Assembly (NCBI RefSeq): GCF_012035195.1
Contig: NZ_JAAVJH010000010.1
Coordinates: 53,607-117,606, forward strand
Direction of reading: 5' to 3'
DNA from: Sphingomonas corticis
GTDB lineage: Bacteria > Pseudomonadota > Alphaproteobacteria > Sphingomonadales > Sphingomonadaceae
DNA length: 64,000 nt
A program made the translations under genes and the position numbers. The notes beneath the pieces are model-generated. The model was given only the letters and a program-made list of their open reading frames with translations, made no database searches and was not told the DNA's origin. The first letter of the stretch is position 1, and each line of letters begins with the position of its first letter. Positions 35,143 to 44,477 of the stretch are shown here, piece after piece.

Positions 35143-37818
35143 ATGACCGATGCATCGCCGCCTCCCACTGTGGCCGTGCGGACACGCGCCGCGGAGGCGC
35201 CGTTCCTCGCCATGCTGATGGCGACCGAGGAAGCGACGCGCGCGCGCCTCGCCGCAGGGGGCGCGACGCCGGGCCAGCGGTTGCGCCGGGAGCGCCGGCT
35301 GGTCGCGCTCGACGTGGCGCTCGGCGACCTGTCCGGCGCACTCGACTTGCGCGGCGTGGTGGCGCGGCTCACCGACTTCGCCGACCGCGCGCTCGACACC
35401 GCCATCGCCGCCGCCATCGCCGAGCGCGTGCCCGGCGCCCCGCCGGTCGGCTTCGCGGCGATCGCGCTCGGCAAGCAGGGCAGCGGCGAGCTAAATTACT
35501 CCTCCGACATCGACCCGATCTTCCTCTACGATCCCGCCACGTTGCCGCACCGCGAGCGCGAGGACGTGGCCGACGCGGCGGTGCGGATCGGGCGCCGCGT
35601 GCTGGAGCTGCTGCAGCAGCGCGACGCCGACGGCTACGTTCTGCGCGTCGACCTCCGGCTGCGCCCCTCGCCGGAGGTGACGCCGATCGCGATCCCCGTC
35701 GACGCCGCGATCGGCTATTACGAGTCGCAGGCGCTGCCGTGGGAACGCGCCGCCTTCATCCGCGCGCGGGCCTGCGCCGGGGACGTCGCGCTGGGCCAGC
35801 GCTTCCTCGACGCGATCCGGCCGTTCGTGTGGCGCCGCAGCCTCGATTTCGGCGCGGTGCGCGAGATCTTGGACATCACCCGCCGCATCCGCGACCACCA
35901 CGCGCAGGGGCAGGCGTTCGGCCCCGGCTTCGACCTGAAACGCGGGCGCGGCGGCATCCGCGAGGTGGAGTTCTTCGCGCAGATCCACCAGCTGATCCAC
36001 GGCGGGCGTGATCCGGCGCTGCGCGCGCCCGCGACACTCGACGCGCTCGCCGCCCTGGCGGCGGCGGGGCGGATCGCGCCGCAAGATGCGGCGGCGCTGT
36101 CCGACGCCTACGTCCTGCTGCGCACGATCGAGCATCGCGTGCAGATGATCGACGACCGGCAGACCCACGCGCTGCCCGCGGGCGAGGCGCTGGACCGGCT
36201 CGCCCGCCTCCACGGGCTCGCCGACGGGGCGGCGCTGCTCGCGCTGCTGGCGCCGCACGTCGAGCGCGTGGCCGCGGTGTTCGACCGGCTCGCTCCCGCA
36301 GACACCGGCGCGCTGCCGCACGAGGGCGAGCGGCTGGAGGCGACGCTGCGCGACGCGGGGTTCGACGACGTGGCGCAGGCGGTGCAGCGCATCGCCGCGT
36401 GGCGCGAGGCGCGCTACCCCGCGCTGCGCAGCGCCGCCGCGCAGGACGCGCTGGAGGCGGTGCTCCCCGCGCTGATCGCCGCGATCGGCCGCGCGCCGCT
36501 GCCCGCCACCGCGCTCGTAAGGCTCGACCGGCTGCTGGAACGCCTGCCGAGCGCGATCAACGTGCTGCGCCTGCTGGAGGCGCGCCCCGCGCTCGCCCGC
36601 CTGCTCGCCGAGCTGCTGAGCCACGCCGCCCCGCTGGCCGAGGAACTGGCGCGCCGGCCCGACCTGCTCGACGGGCTGATCGACGCCAGCGCGTTCGCTC
36701 CGGTCGGCGACGTGGCGGTTCTGTCGCGCGAGATGGCGGCGGCGGAGCGCGGCGCGGACTATCAGACGCTGCTGGACCACGTCCGCCGCGTCGTCGGCGA
36801 CAAGCGGTTCGCGCTCGGTGCGCAGATCGTCGCCGCCGCGTCGGACCCGCTGGACGTCGCCGCCGGCTATGCCCGCGTGGCGGAGGCGGCGACGGGGGTG
36901 CTGGCCCGCGCCGCGGTGGACGAGTTCGCGCGCGCCCACGGCCGCGTGCCGGACAGCGAGCTGGTCATCCTGGCGCTCGGCCGCTTCGGCGGCGGCGCGC
37001 TGACCCACGCCTCCGACCTCGACCTCATCTATCTGTTCACCGGCGACTTCGCGGCGGAATCGGACGGCGCCCGGCCGCTGGGCGCCACGCTCTACTACAA
37101 CCGATTGGCGCAGCGCGTGACGGCGGCGCTGTCCGTCGCCACCGCCGCCGGGCCGCTCTACCCGGTCGACACGCGGCTGCGGCCGTCGGGCGCGCAGGGG
37201 CCGCTGGTCGTCACGCTGGAGAGTTTCGCGCGCTACCAGCGGGAGGACGCCTGGACGTGGGAGCATATGGCGCTCACCCGCGCGCGCCCGGTGTTCGGCT
37301 CGCCCGCGGCGCGCGCGGCGGTGGCCGGGGTGATCGCCGGCGTCCTCGCCGGTGCCCGCCCGCCCCGCGACATCGCCGCGGACGCGACCGCGATGCGTGA
37401 GGAGATGGCGCGGCACAAGCCGCCGCAAGGGCCGCTGGACGCCAAGCTGCTGCCCGGCGGCCTCGTCGACCTGGAGTTCGCGGTCCATGTCGCGCAGCTG
37501 ACTCGCCGCACCGGCTTCGATCCCGACCTGTCCCGCGCCATCGACGCGCTGGCGGCGGCGGGCGCGGTCTCGCCCGACCTGCGCGGCGCGCACGACCTGC
37601 TCACCCGCCTGCTCGTCACGGTCCGGCTCGTCGCGCCCGACGCGGGTGAGCCCGCCGACGAGGCGACGCGCACGCTGATCGCGCGCGCGCTCGCCTGTCC
37701 GGACTGGCCGGCGGTGCTGGCCGGCTTCGCATCGGTGCGCGACACGGTGACGCGCGCGTGGCAGGAGAGCATCGCATGGAGCCCCCGACAGACCTTTCCT
37801 CGGCCGACCTCGCGCTGA
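35143..37818 (+). CDS. glnE: Bifunctional glutamine synthetase adenylyltransferase/adenylyl-removing enzyme
   Basis: 891 residues with two nucleotidyltransferase halves. The N-terminal (deadenylylating) half has ALGKQGSGELNYSSDIDPIF near residue 109, and the C-terminal (adenylylating) half has ALGRFGGGALTHASDLDLIYLF near 610. Both keep the Asp-x-Asp metal site. VDLRLRPS and VDTRLRPSG follow each. It tunes glutamine synthetase activity to nitrogen status with PII protein. The last 43 bp overlap the peroxiredoxin gene. Confidence 0.95.
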   Translation: MTDASPPPTVAVRTRAAEAPFLAMLMATEEATRARLAAGGATPGQRLRRERRLVALDVALGDLSGALDLRGVVARLTDFADRALDTAIAAAIAERVPGAPPVGFAAIALGKQGSGELNYSSDIDPIFLYDPATLPHREREDVADAAVRIGRRVLELLQQRDADGYVLRVDLRLRPSPEVTPIAIPVDAAIGYYESQALPWERAAFIRARACAGDVALGQRFLDAIRPFVWRRSLDFGAVREILDITRRIRDHHAQGQAFGPGFDLKRGRGGIREVEFFAQIHQLIHGGRDPALRAPATLDALAALAAAGRIAPQDAAALSDAYVLLRTIEHRVQMIDDRQTHALPAGEALDRLARLHGLADGAALLALLAPHVERVAAVFDRLAPADTGALPHEGERLEATLRDAGFDDVAQAVQRIAAWREARYPALRSAAAQDALEAVLPALIAAIGRAPLPATALVRLDRLLERLPSAINVLRLLEARPALARLLAELLSHAAPLAEELARRPDLLDGLIDASAFAPVGDVAVLSREMAAAERGADYQTLLDHVRRVVGDKRFALGAQIVAAASDPLDVAAGYARVAEAATGVLARAAVDEFARAHGRVPDSELVILALGRFGGGALTHASDLDLIYLFTGDFAAESDGARPLGATLYYNRLAQRVTAALSVATAAGPLYPVDTRLRPSGAQGPLVVTLESFARYQREDAWTWEHMALTRARPVFGSPAARAAVAGVIAGVLAGARPPRDIAADATAMREEMARHKPPQGPLDAKLLPGGLVDLEFAVHVAQLTRRTGFDPDLSRAIDALAAAGAVSPDLRGAHDLLTRLLVTVRLVAPDAGEPADEATRTLIARALACPDWPAVLAGFASVRDTVTRAWQESIAWSPRQTFPRPTSR

Positions 37819-38246
37819 CCGGCGCCGACGGCGCCCCGCTGCGCCTTCGCGACCTGCCTCGCCCGCTGGTCCTGTATTTCTATCCGAAGGACGACACGCC
37901 CGGCTGCACGCGCGAGGCGCAGGATTTCTCCGCATTGGCCGATCGCTTCGCCGCGGCCGGCGTCGCCGTCCTCGGCGTCTCGCGCGACACGGTGGCGAAG
38001 CACGCGAAGTTCACCGCCAAGCACGCGCTCGCCGTACCGCTCGCCAGCGACGCGGACGGCAGCGTGACGGAGGCGTTCGGCGTCTGGGGCGAGAAGCAGC
38101 TGTATGGCCGCACCTACATGGGCGTGGAGCGCGCCACCTTCCTGTTCGACGCTGACGGACAGCTGGCACAGGCATGGCGCAAGGTGAAGGTCCCGGGCCA
38201 TGCCGAGGCGGTGCTGGCGGCGGCGGAGACGCTGCGCGACACCTGA
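37776..38246 (+). CDS. bcp: Peroxiredoxin, BCP type
   Basis: 156 residues. Thioredoxin fold with FYPKDDTPGCTREAQDF near residue 32, where the Cys is peroxidatic. There is no cysteine five residues on, so the resolving step uses another thiol. YGRTYMGVERATFLFDADG near 107 is typical. It reduces hydroperoxides. The ATG at 37776 follows AGGAG; the gene begins inside the glnE end. Confidence 0.9.
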   Translation: MEPPTDLSSADLALTGADGAPLRLRDLPRPLVLYFYPKDDTPGCTREAQDFSALADRFAAAGVAVLGVSRDTVAKHAKFTAKHALAVPLASDADGSVTEAFGVWGEKQLYGRTYMGVERATFLFDADGQLAQAWRKVKVPGHAEAVLAAAETLRDT

Positions 38247-38551
38247 TCCTGCGGCCCAAAGGCGGGCCGTCGCCGATACCGCTACCTTCGGTCGGGCCGA
38301 TTCGGAGTTAACCATTCGGTTACGCTTGAACCCGCGCAGTTCCGCCATTTTCGCCGTTCACCTTCAACTCACCGCACCGCTCCGACGCTTGGCCGCGCCC
38401 GCCTCCCCCTTGGGGTTGCCGTCGTCCGCCAAGCCGGGTCACACAACCGCCACGCAGGGACGGCGGGGGACGCCCACCTGATCGACAGTTGATGGCGGCG
38501 CGGCCGGGGCATCCTCCCCGGTTGGGCTCCACGCAAGATAGATGGGGTCCG
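38247..38551 (+). other. Intergenic region before M23 peptidase gene
   Basis: A CGGCCC-AAAGGC-GGGCCG hairpin (38252-38269) may terminate bcp transcription. The remainder is AT-richer around 38305-38345 (TTAACCATTCGG), a plausible promoter area. No gene is supported. Confidence 0.4.
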
Positions 38552-39298
38552 ATGACTTCTTCCACGTCCGTGCCGGCTCGCCGGTCCGCTGCCGCAACCG
38601 GCTCGCGCCGCCTGCTTCATGTCGCCGCCGCCGCGCTGTTCGCGACCGGCGGTGCCGGCGCCGCGCTGGCGGGCGAGCCGGTGCGCGAGGCGCCGCGCGC
38701 CGCCGCCGGCGGCCCGCTGATCGAGGCGGGCAGCGCCGAGGCGCGCGGGTCGCTGAACGCCGACACCCAGTTCCGCAGCCTGTTCATGACCTGGAAGAAG
38801 CTGGACAGGCTGGAGCAGGGCACGATCGCGATCCCGTCGGTGCAGCCGGTCGACAAGCTGAACTTCACCAGCAACTTCGGCATCCGCTCCGATCCGTTCC
38901 GCGGCACCGCCGCGATGCACGCCGGCGTCGATATCCCCGGCCCCACCGGCACGCCGATCTACGCCACGGCGGACGGCGTCGTCGCCCATGCCGCGCGCCA
39001 GGGCGGCTACGGCAACATGGTCGAGATCAACCACGGCAAGGGCATCGCCACCCGCTACGGCCACCTGTCGAAGATCATCGTGTCGGACAACACGCGCGTT
39101 CGCCGCGGGCAGATCATCGGCCTGATGGGTTCCACCGGCCGCTCCACCGGCCCGCACCTCCACTACGAGGTGCGCATGGACGGCCACGCCGTGAACCCGG
39201 TGCCGTTCCTGACGACCGGCGACTATCTCCTCGCCGCGCAGGATCGCGACGTGCGCCACGTGCCCGTCTCGACCAACGGGCCGGCCGCGCAGGACTGA
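38552..39298 (+). CDS. M23 family (LytM) metallopeptidase, exported
   Basis: 248 residues from ATG 38552. A signal peptide (about residues 18-42, with ALAG) precedes the domain. LytM motifs: MHAGVDIPGPTGTPIYAT (Zn ligands His and Asp) near residue 114, GYGNMVEINHGKGIATRYGHLSKI, and GPHLHYEVR near 200 giving the HxH ligand. All Zn ligands are present, so it should be an active peptidoglycan endopeptidase in the periplasm. Confidence 0.9.
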   Translation: MTSSTSVPARRSAAATGSRRLLHVAAAALFATGGAGAALAGEPVREAPRAAAGGPLIEAGSAEARGSLNADTQFRSLFMTWKKLDRLEQGTIAIPSVQPVDKLNFTSNFGIRSDPFRGTAAMHAGVDIPGPTGTPIYATADGVVAHAARQGGYGNMVEINHGKGIATRYGHLSKIIVSDNTRVRRGQIIGLMGSTGRSTGPHLHYEVRMDGHAVNPVPFLTTGDYLLAAQDRDVRHVPVSTNGPAAQD

Positions 39299-39326
39299 CG
39301 CTTTCTTTCATAGGAGAGGGGGTCGG

Positions 39327-39352
39327 CGCCGGAAGGCGACCGGCCCTTTTTT
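39327..39352 (+). terminator. Rho-independent terminator after M23 peptidase
   Basis: GCCGG-AAGGCGA-CCGGC stem-loop directly followed by CC and six T. Confidence 0.65.
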
Positions 39353-39484
39353 CTTTGGGGGGCGCCAGTCCTTTCGTGAGCGCACGAGGCGACGGACGGC
39401 GCCTCGACAGCCACGACGGGAACCGCGCGTTCCTCGCACGCGCCGTCACTTCCCCCCGCACCGCCGATCCTCTACGCGCCCGAT

Positions 39485-40282
39485 ATGCGCCTGTGGATGA
39501 TCGGATGCGGCAACATGGGTTCGGCCATGCTGCGCCGCTGGGTGGACAGCGGGACGGTCGCGCCCGCGGACGTCTTCGTCGCCAATCGCACGGATCGCGG
39601 GCTTCCCGCCGGCGTGCGGCAGGGCCGCGCGCTGCCGGACGAGGCCGCACCCGATGCCGTGGTGCTGGGCGTCAAGCCGCAGCAGCTGCGCGAGGCCGCC
39701 GCCGTCCACCGTGCCCAGGTGGCGCCCGCACCGCTGCTCGTCTCGATGCTCGCCGGGGTCGATCCCGCCGCCTTGGGGCGCGCGTTCCCCGGCCCCGCAG
39801 CGGTGCAAACGATGCCCAACCTGCCGGTGGAGCTCGGCCGCGGCGTCGTCGCGGTGCACGCGCCCGGCCTCGGCCAGGCACCGCGCGCCGCCACCGACCG
39901 TCTCCTCGCCCCGCTGGGCCTCGTCCGCTGGTTCGACGATCCCGCGCGCTTCGCCGCCGCGGGCGCGCTGTCCGGCACCGCGCCGGCCTTCCTCTTCCGC
40001 TTCGTCGACGCGCTGGCCGCGGGGGGCGAGGCGATCGGCCTGTCTCCCGCGGAGGCTGCCGCGGTCGCGCTCGCCAGCGTGGAGGGCGCCGCCGCCATGG
40101 CCGCGACCAGCGACCGCACGCCCGCCGCGCTGGCCGATGCCGTCGCCAGTCCGAGGGGCATGACTCGCGAGGGGCTGGACGTGCTCGACGCTGATCGCGC
40201 GCTGTTCCGCCTGCTGGAGGAAACGCTGCGCGCGGTCGCCCGGCGCGGCGAGGAGATGGCGGAGGCGGCGCGCAGCGGCTGA
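39485..40282 (+). CDS. proC: Pyrroline-5-carboxylate reductase
   Basis: 265 residues. NAD(P)-binding GCGNMGSAMLRRW at residue 8, LGVKPQQLREA near 60, MPNLPVELGRG near 105 and the C-terminal SGTAPAFLFRFVDALAAGGEAIGL and VASPRGMTREGL dimer region are ProC signatures. It makes proline from pyrroline-5-carboxylate. Convergent with the MarR gene. Confidence 0.93.
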   Translation: MRLWMIGCGNMGSAMLRRWVDSGTVAPADVFVANRTDRGLPAGVRQGRALPDEAAPDAVVLGVKPQQLREAAAVHRAQVAPAPLLVSMLAGVDPAALGRAFPGPAAVQTMPNLPVELGRGVVAVHAPGLGQAPRAATDRLLAPLGLVRWFDDPARFAAAGALSGTAPAFLFRFVDALAAGGEAIGLSPAEAAAVALASVEGAAAMAATSDRTPAALADAVASPRGMTREGLDVLDADRALFRLLEETLRAVARRGEEMAEAARSG

Positions 40283-40483
40283 CGGGGTCTCGTCTCCAGG
40301 CACGTCGCTGTCCTACGGCGGCGCGATCCGTTATCCTCCCGGTGCTCTTTCTCGCCGTCGACCCATCGCCCGCGCCGCCGCCGTCGCCCGTGCCGGCGTG
40401 TCAACATTCGCCGCCCAAACCGCGCCGGCGGGTCAACAGTGTCAACATCCGCCGTTCCACCGCGCGGCGGGACGGCGGCGCCG
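40283..40483. other. Intergenic region between proC and MarR gene with repeated GTCAACA motif
   Basis: GTGTCAACATTCGCCG (near 40398) and GGTCAACAGTGTCAACATCCGCCG in two pieces (near 40431-40454) repeat the motif GTCAACA three times. The same CGGGTCAACA occurs on the minus strand in the first codons of the MarR gene. Low-complexity CG repeats elsewhere; no gene. Confidence 0.35.
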
Positions 40484-40990
40484 CTACCGCCGCAGCGCCT
40501 CCACGCGCGGCATCTCGTCCTCGGGGATCAGGCCTTCCAGCACCTTCCAGAACCCCGTCACCGCCTCCTGCCCGGCGCGCGAATAGGCCGCCGACAGCCG
40601 CTCGCGTAGTGCCTCGAACAACAGCGCCTCCATCGCCGCGCCCGGTTCGGTCAGCCGCAACAGGCGCTGCCGCCGGTCGCGCTCGCCCGGTCGCGTCTCG
40701 ACCAGGTCGCGCTCCAACAGCTCGTTCAGCACGCGGCCGAGCGACTGTTTGGTGATGTTCAGCAGCGCCAGCAGCTCGCTCACCGTCAGGTCGGGCTTGC
40801 GCGCGATGAAGTAGAGCGCGCGGTGATGCGCGCGCCCCAGCCCCTGCTTGGCGAGCCCGCGGTCGATCGCTCGGGTGATGTGGCTATTGCCGAAATACAG
40901 CAATTCCATGCCGCGCCGCAGTTCGGGCTCGCGGAGGAAGAGGGCGGAAGCGGACTGGGTCGGGGCAGCCATGTTGACCCGCTGTGCCAT
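40484..40990 (-). CDS. MarR family transcriptional regulator
   Basis: 168 residues. A winged helix-turn-helix at about 60-115: LTVSELLALLNITKQSLGRVLNELLERDLVETRPGERDRRQRLLRLT in parts, including the wing D-x-R-x-x motif. Flanking helices would dimerise. It is divergent from ilvE with only 44 bp between starts, so it may regulate ilvE and itself; ligand unknown. Confidence 0.85.
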   Translation of the reverse strand: MAQRVNMAAPTQSASALFLREPELRRGMELLYFGNSHITRAIDRGLAKQGLGRAHHRALYFIARKPDLTVSELLALLNITKQSLGRVLNELLERDLVETRPGERDRRQRLLRLTEPGAAMEALLFEALRERLSAAYSRAGQEAVTGFWKVLEGLIPEDEMPRVEALRR

Positions 40991-41034
40991 CGGCCCTAAC
41001 CGGCCGCAACCCTTCTGAAAGGAGCTTGCGCGCC

Positions 41035-42114
41035 GTGTCGTTCGCGATCGAACCGAACCCGTCCCCCGTCGCGGTGGAGGAGCGGTCGGCCCGGCTCGTC
41101 GATCCCGGTTTCGGTCGCGTCTTCACCGATCACATGGCGACGATGCGCTGGTCCGAGGCGCAGGGGTGGCATGACGGCCGCATCTCCGCACGCCAGCCTT
41201 TTCAGATAGATCCGGCGTCCGCCGTGCTCCACTACGCGCAGGAGATCTTCGAGGGGCTCAAGGCGTACCGGCTCGACGACGGGGCGCTGGCGCTCTTCCG
41301 ACCGGAGGCGAACGCGCGCCGGTTCCAGCGCTCGGCGCGGCGCATGGCGATGCCCGAGCTGCCCGAGGAGCTGTTCCTCTCCTCGATTCGCGCGCTGGTG
41401 CGGACGGACGCGGACTGGGTGCCGGCGCAGGACGGCGGTTCGCTCTACCTGCGCCCGTTTCTGATCGCGAGCGAGGTGTTCCTGGGCGTGAAGCCCGCGT
41501 CGGAGTATCTCTACGTCGTGCTGGCAAGCTCCGCCGGATCCTATTGGAAGGGCGGCACGCGCGCGGTCTCGCTGTGGGTCAGTCACGACTATTCCCGCGC
41601 CGCCATCGGCGGGACGGGCGAGGCCAAGTGCGGCGGCAATTACGCCGCCAGCCTGGTCGCCCAGCAGGAGGCGATCCGCCGCGGCTACGACCAGGTCGTG
41701 TTCCTCGACGCGGCGGAGCGCCGCTGGATCGAGGAGCTGGGCGGCATGAACATCTTCTTCGTGTTCGCCGACGGCACGATCCGTACGCCCCCGCTGACCG
41801 GCACGATCCTGCCCGGCATCACGCGCGACTCGATCCTGCAGCTGCTGCGCGACGAGGGCTTGCGCGTGGAGGAGGCCCCCTACGCCATCGACGACTGGCG
41901 CGCCGACGCGCAGAGCGGCCGCGTGACGGAGAGCTTCGCCTGCGGCACCGCGGCGGTGGTGACGCCGATCGGCCAGGTCGCGGGGCCGGACTATGCCTTC
42001 ACGGTCGGCTCGGGCGCGACCGGCCAGGTCACGCAGCGCATCCTCGACCGCCTCACCGCCATCCAGCGCGGCCGCGCGCCCGACCCCCACGGCTGGCTGC
42101 AGCGGATCGCCTGA
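41035..42114 (+). CDS. ilvE: Branched-chain amino acid aminotransferase
   Basis: 359 residues, class IV PLP aminotransferase of the group II BCAT type. HYAQEIFEGLKAYR near residue 66, YLRPFLIASEVFLGV near 145, TGEAKCGGNYAASLVAQ near 197 with the PLP lysine, EELGGMNIFFVF and GTAAVVTPIG near 318 are present. It interconverts Leu/Ile/Val and their keto acids. The GTG start at 41035 has AAGGAG 10 bp upstream; earlier codons overlap the MarR start. Confidence 0.92.
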   Translation: MSFAIEPNPSPVAVEERSARLVDPGFGRVFTDHMATMRWSEAQGWHDGRISARQPFQIDPASAVLHYAQEIFEGLKAYRLDDGALALFRPEANARRFQRSARRMAMPELPEELFLSSIRALVRTDADWVPAQDGGSLYLRPFLIASEVFLGVKPASEYLYVVLASSAGSYWKGGTRAVSLWVSHDYSRAAIGGTGEAKCGGNYAASLVAQQEAIRRGYDQVVFLDAAERRWIEELGGMNIFFVFADGTIRTPPLTGTILPGITRDSILQLLRDEGLRVEEAPYAIDDWRADAQSGRVTESFACGTAAVVTPIGQVAGPDYAFTVGSGATGQVTQRILDRLTAIQRGRAPDPHGWLQRIA

Positions 42115-42163
42115 CGCGATCGGTTGAGCTTTCCGCCGCGTGCCGCTAAGCGCGCGGACCAGT

Positions 42164-42238
42164 TGGGGCGTCGCCAAGCGGTAAGGCAACGGTTTTTGGT
42201 ACCGTCATACGCAGGTTCGAATCCTGCCGCCCCAGCCA
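42164..42238 (+). tRNA. tRNA-Gln (anticodon UUG)
   Basis: Cloverleaf: acceptor TGGGGCG pairs with CGCCCCA, anticodon stem ACGGT/ACCGT around loop TTTTGGT giving anticodon TTG, T-loop GGTTCGAATCC, encoded CCA end. Its 3' half is the likely attachment site of the adjacent integrative island. Confidence 0.95.
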
Positions 42239-42308
42239 TACGTTGATTTCACGGTTCAAGACACAGAAAACGTTCAGTTTTCTCCTGCCTTGGCCTGGGT
42301 GAACCGCC

Positions 42309-42332
42309 CACTGGCGTCAATTGACGCCAGTG
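42309..42332. promoter_or_regulatory. Perfect 24-bp palindrome between tRNA-Gln and integrase
   Basis: CACTGGCGTCAA followed directly by its exact complement TTGACGCCAGTG, centred at 42320/42321, 18 bp before the integrase ATG. It looks like an operator for a dimeric regulator or an arm-type site of the recombinase; no T-tract follows, so termination is unlikely. Confidence 0.6.
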
Positions 42333-42349
42333 TGTGGAGCCAGTGCCCA

Positions 42350-44398
42350 ATGCCAGCGATCGACAACGTGACTCGCCGCGGTGCCGTCTATTGGTGGCGC
42401 CGGCGGGTGCGCTTCGTTGCAGGCGACCTCCCGCCTATAACCGTCGTGACGATGGTCAGCCTTCAGACGAAGGAGCAGGCGGTCGCGCGCAGGCGCGGCG
42501 CCGCGATGACCGGACGGAGCGAGGTGGTGCGGATGAGCCTGTACGAGAAGATCGAGCGCGAGGGGCTGACGGCGGATCAGGCGACCAGCCTGTTCCAGGC
42601 CGAGATGCTGCGGTATCGCAACATGCTGGCCTATCAGCACTCGCTCATTCAGGCGGACGGCGAGGGCAACGTGCCCGCACGCTTCGCGCAGATGCTGGCC
42701 ATCTATGCGGCACTCAACGGCGACTTCGCGGTCAACGGTTTCGCCGACTATATGGGCATCGACTATGTCGGCGGGTTCGACCAGCGCTTCGCCGGCCTCG
42801 ACGACGAGGCGCGGGGCCATCTGGGCGCGCTGCTGGGCCGGGCCGGCGACCTGCCGGCCAATCTGCTCGCCGAGGCGCGTGCGCTGATGGATCGCGTGGG
42901 CATCGCCGCGACCGGCTACCGTGCCGAGAATGCGCGCCGTATCATGTGCGAGGCCCGCGCGGTGGCGGCGGCGACCTATGACGATCCCGCGGTGCGTGAC
43001 ACCGCCAGCGCGCTGGCGCTGGTCAGGGCGCTGGCCTCCGGCGCCGCGCCCGCTGCCATCATCGCCGTTCCGCAGGAACCGCCCCGTCCGTCGGAGCCTC
43101 CCGCGCCGCCAGCGTCGATCCTGACGGTGGAGCAGCAGCGTCACGCGGCGATGACGCCGGTCGAGGCGGTGGAGGAGTATATCCGCATCAAGCCTAAGGC
43201 GCGGGGCGCCGGCGCCGTGTCCGCTTCTGCCCAGCAGGGACGGAAGTCGCAGGCGAAGGTGTGGGGCGAGAGCCAGCGACGGCAGTTCCGCGCGGCGGCG
43301 TTCCTGTTCGGCAAGTCCAACGGCGGCGGGCCACTGGCTGCCACGTCGCAGGACCATCTCAACGACTTCTACGATCGGCTGAACCGGCTCCCGTCGTCGC
43401 ACCACAAGTCACCCCGTCACGAACCGATGGCGCTGGAGGCGATCTGCGAGGAGGCGGCGGCGCGGCAGGCCGAAGATGCGGGCGGCGTGTCGATCGGCCT
43501 CGACGTCGGGACGATCAACCGCCACTTCGCCAACCTCAAGCGCCTGTGCAGCTGGATGGCGGGCAAGACGCCGATGGGGCCGCTCGACTTCTCCGATTTC
43601 ATCCTGGACGAGGATGACCGGGACGACCGTGACGAGCGCGATGCCTACACGATCGAACAGGGGCTCGAATTGTTCCGATTGCCGATCTGGACCGGCGGCG
43701 CCTCGCTCGACGATCGGCTGGCGGTGGGGCCGGCCGGCAGCATCTGGCACGACGCCGCCTATTGGGTGATGCCCATCGTCTGGTATTCGGGGATGCGGCG
43801 CGAGGAAGCCTGCAAGCTCCTCATCGACGACATCGACGAGGAGGACGGCATCGCCTTCTTCAATATCCGCAAGACCCACGCGGGCACGGTCAAGACAGCG
43901 ACCAGCGTGCGAAAGGTGCCCATCAACGGCGAGCTTCGCCGCCTGGGTCTGCTCGACTATGTCGCCGCCATGAAGGCGGCGGGCGAAACCTACCTGTTCC
44001 CGGAGATCATCCCCGGTCGCGGTGGCCGGACGCTAGGCGACGTGTTCTTCAAGACCGTTTGGCTCAACATCAAGCCGCACCTCACGCTCGTGAAGCCGGG
44101 CCAGGCGGTGCACAGCGGGCGCCACATGGTCAGCACCGAGCTGAAGATGCTGCAGACCTTCGAGGAATTCCGCGCCGACCTGCTCGGGCAGAAGGCCGGC
44201 GGCGAGAATGCCGGGCGCTACGCCGACGCCACCCGGCTCGAACTTCTTCTCGAAGTCGTGGAGCGGATTCCCGTCGTGACCGCCCATCTGCCGGACGCGA
44301 CGACGATCAACCTGCTGCCCAAGGCACGCCGCCAGCCGAGGCCGGTGCGGCCCAGCAGCGGCCGTCGTCAGCGGGGAGCGTCGCCGGCGGCAGCCTGA
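42350..44398 (+). CDS. Large tyrosine recombinase / integrase
   Basis: 682 residues. The start AIDNVTRRGAVYWWRRRVR resembles the N-terminal module of phage-type integrases with DUF6538-like sequence. Catalytic residues: Arg at 483 or 484 (WYSGMRREEA), HSGRH at 588-592 supplying His/Arg, and Tyr at 624 (AGRYADA). It would recombine into the tRNA-Gln directly upstream. The N-terminal half is unusually long and mostly helical. An ATG at 42350 is chosen; a TTG at 42290 would span the palindrome. Confidence 0.85.
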   Translation: MPAIDNVTRRGAVYWWRRRVRFVAGDLPPITVVTMVSLQTKEQAVARRRGAAMTGRSEVVRMSLYEKIEREGLTADQATSLFQAEMLRYRNMLAYQHSLIQADGEGNVPARFAQMLAIYAALNGDFAVNGFADYMGIDYVGGFDQRFAGLDDEARGHLGALLGRAGDLPANLLAEARALMDRVGIAATGYRAENARRIMCEARAVAAATYDDPAVRDTASALALVRALASGAAPAAIIAVPQEPPRPSEPPAPPASILTVEQQRHAAMTPVEAVEEYIRIKPKARGAGAVSASAQQGRKSQAKVWGESQRRQFRAAAFLFGKSNGGGPLAATSQDHLNDFYDRLNRLPSSHHKSPRHEPMALEAICEEAAARQAEDAGGVSIGLDVGTINRHFANLKRLCSWMAGKTPMGPLDFSDFILDEDDRDDRDERDAYTIEQGLELFRLPIWTGGASLDDRLAVGPAGSIWHDAAYWVMPIVWYSGMRREEACKLLIDDIDEEDGIAFFNIRKTHAGTVKTATSVRKVPINGELRRLGLLDYVAAMKAAGETYLFPEIIPGRGGRTLGDVFFKTVWLNIKPHLTLVKPGQAVHSGRHMVSTELKMLQTFEEFRADLLGQKAGGENAGRYADATRLELLLEVVERIPVVTAHLPDATTINLLPKARRQPRPVRPSSGRRQRGASPAAA

Positions 44399-44477
44399 AG
44401 CGACGGCTTCTGTGACCGGAAAGGCGGTGAGGAAAAGCCTCGCTGCCGCTCGGTCGATCCAGACAGGAGCATCGATC

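Noticed and set aside
39301..40194. Plus-strand frame continuing from the M23 peptidase into proC
   Set aside because: It crosses a terminator and is out of frame with proC; no motifs.
41991..42239. Minus-strand frame starting MAGAAGFEPAYDGTKNR
   Set aside because: It is the translated complement of tRNA-Gln, a well-known false protein.
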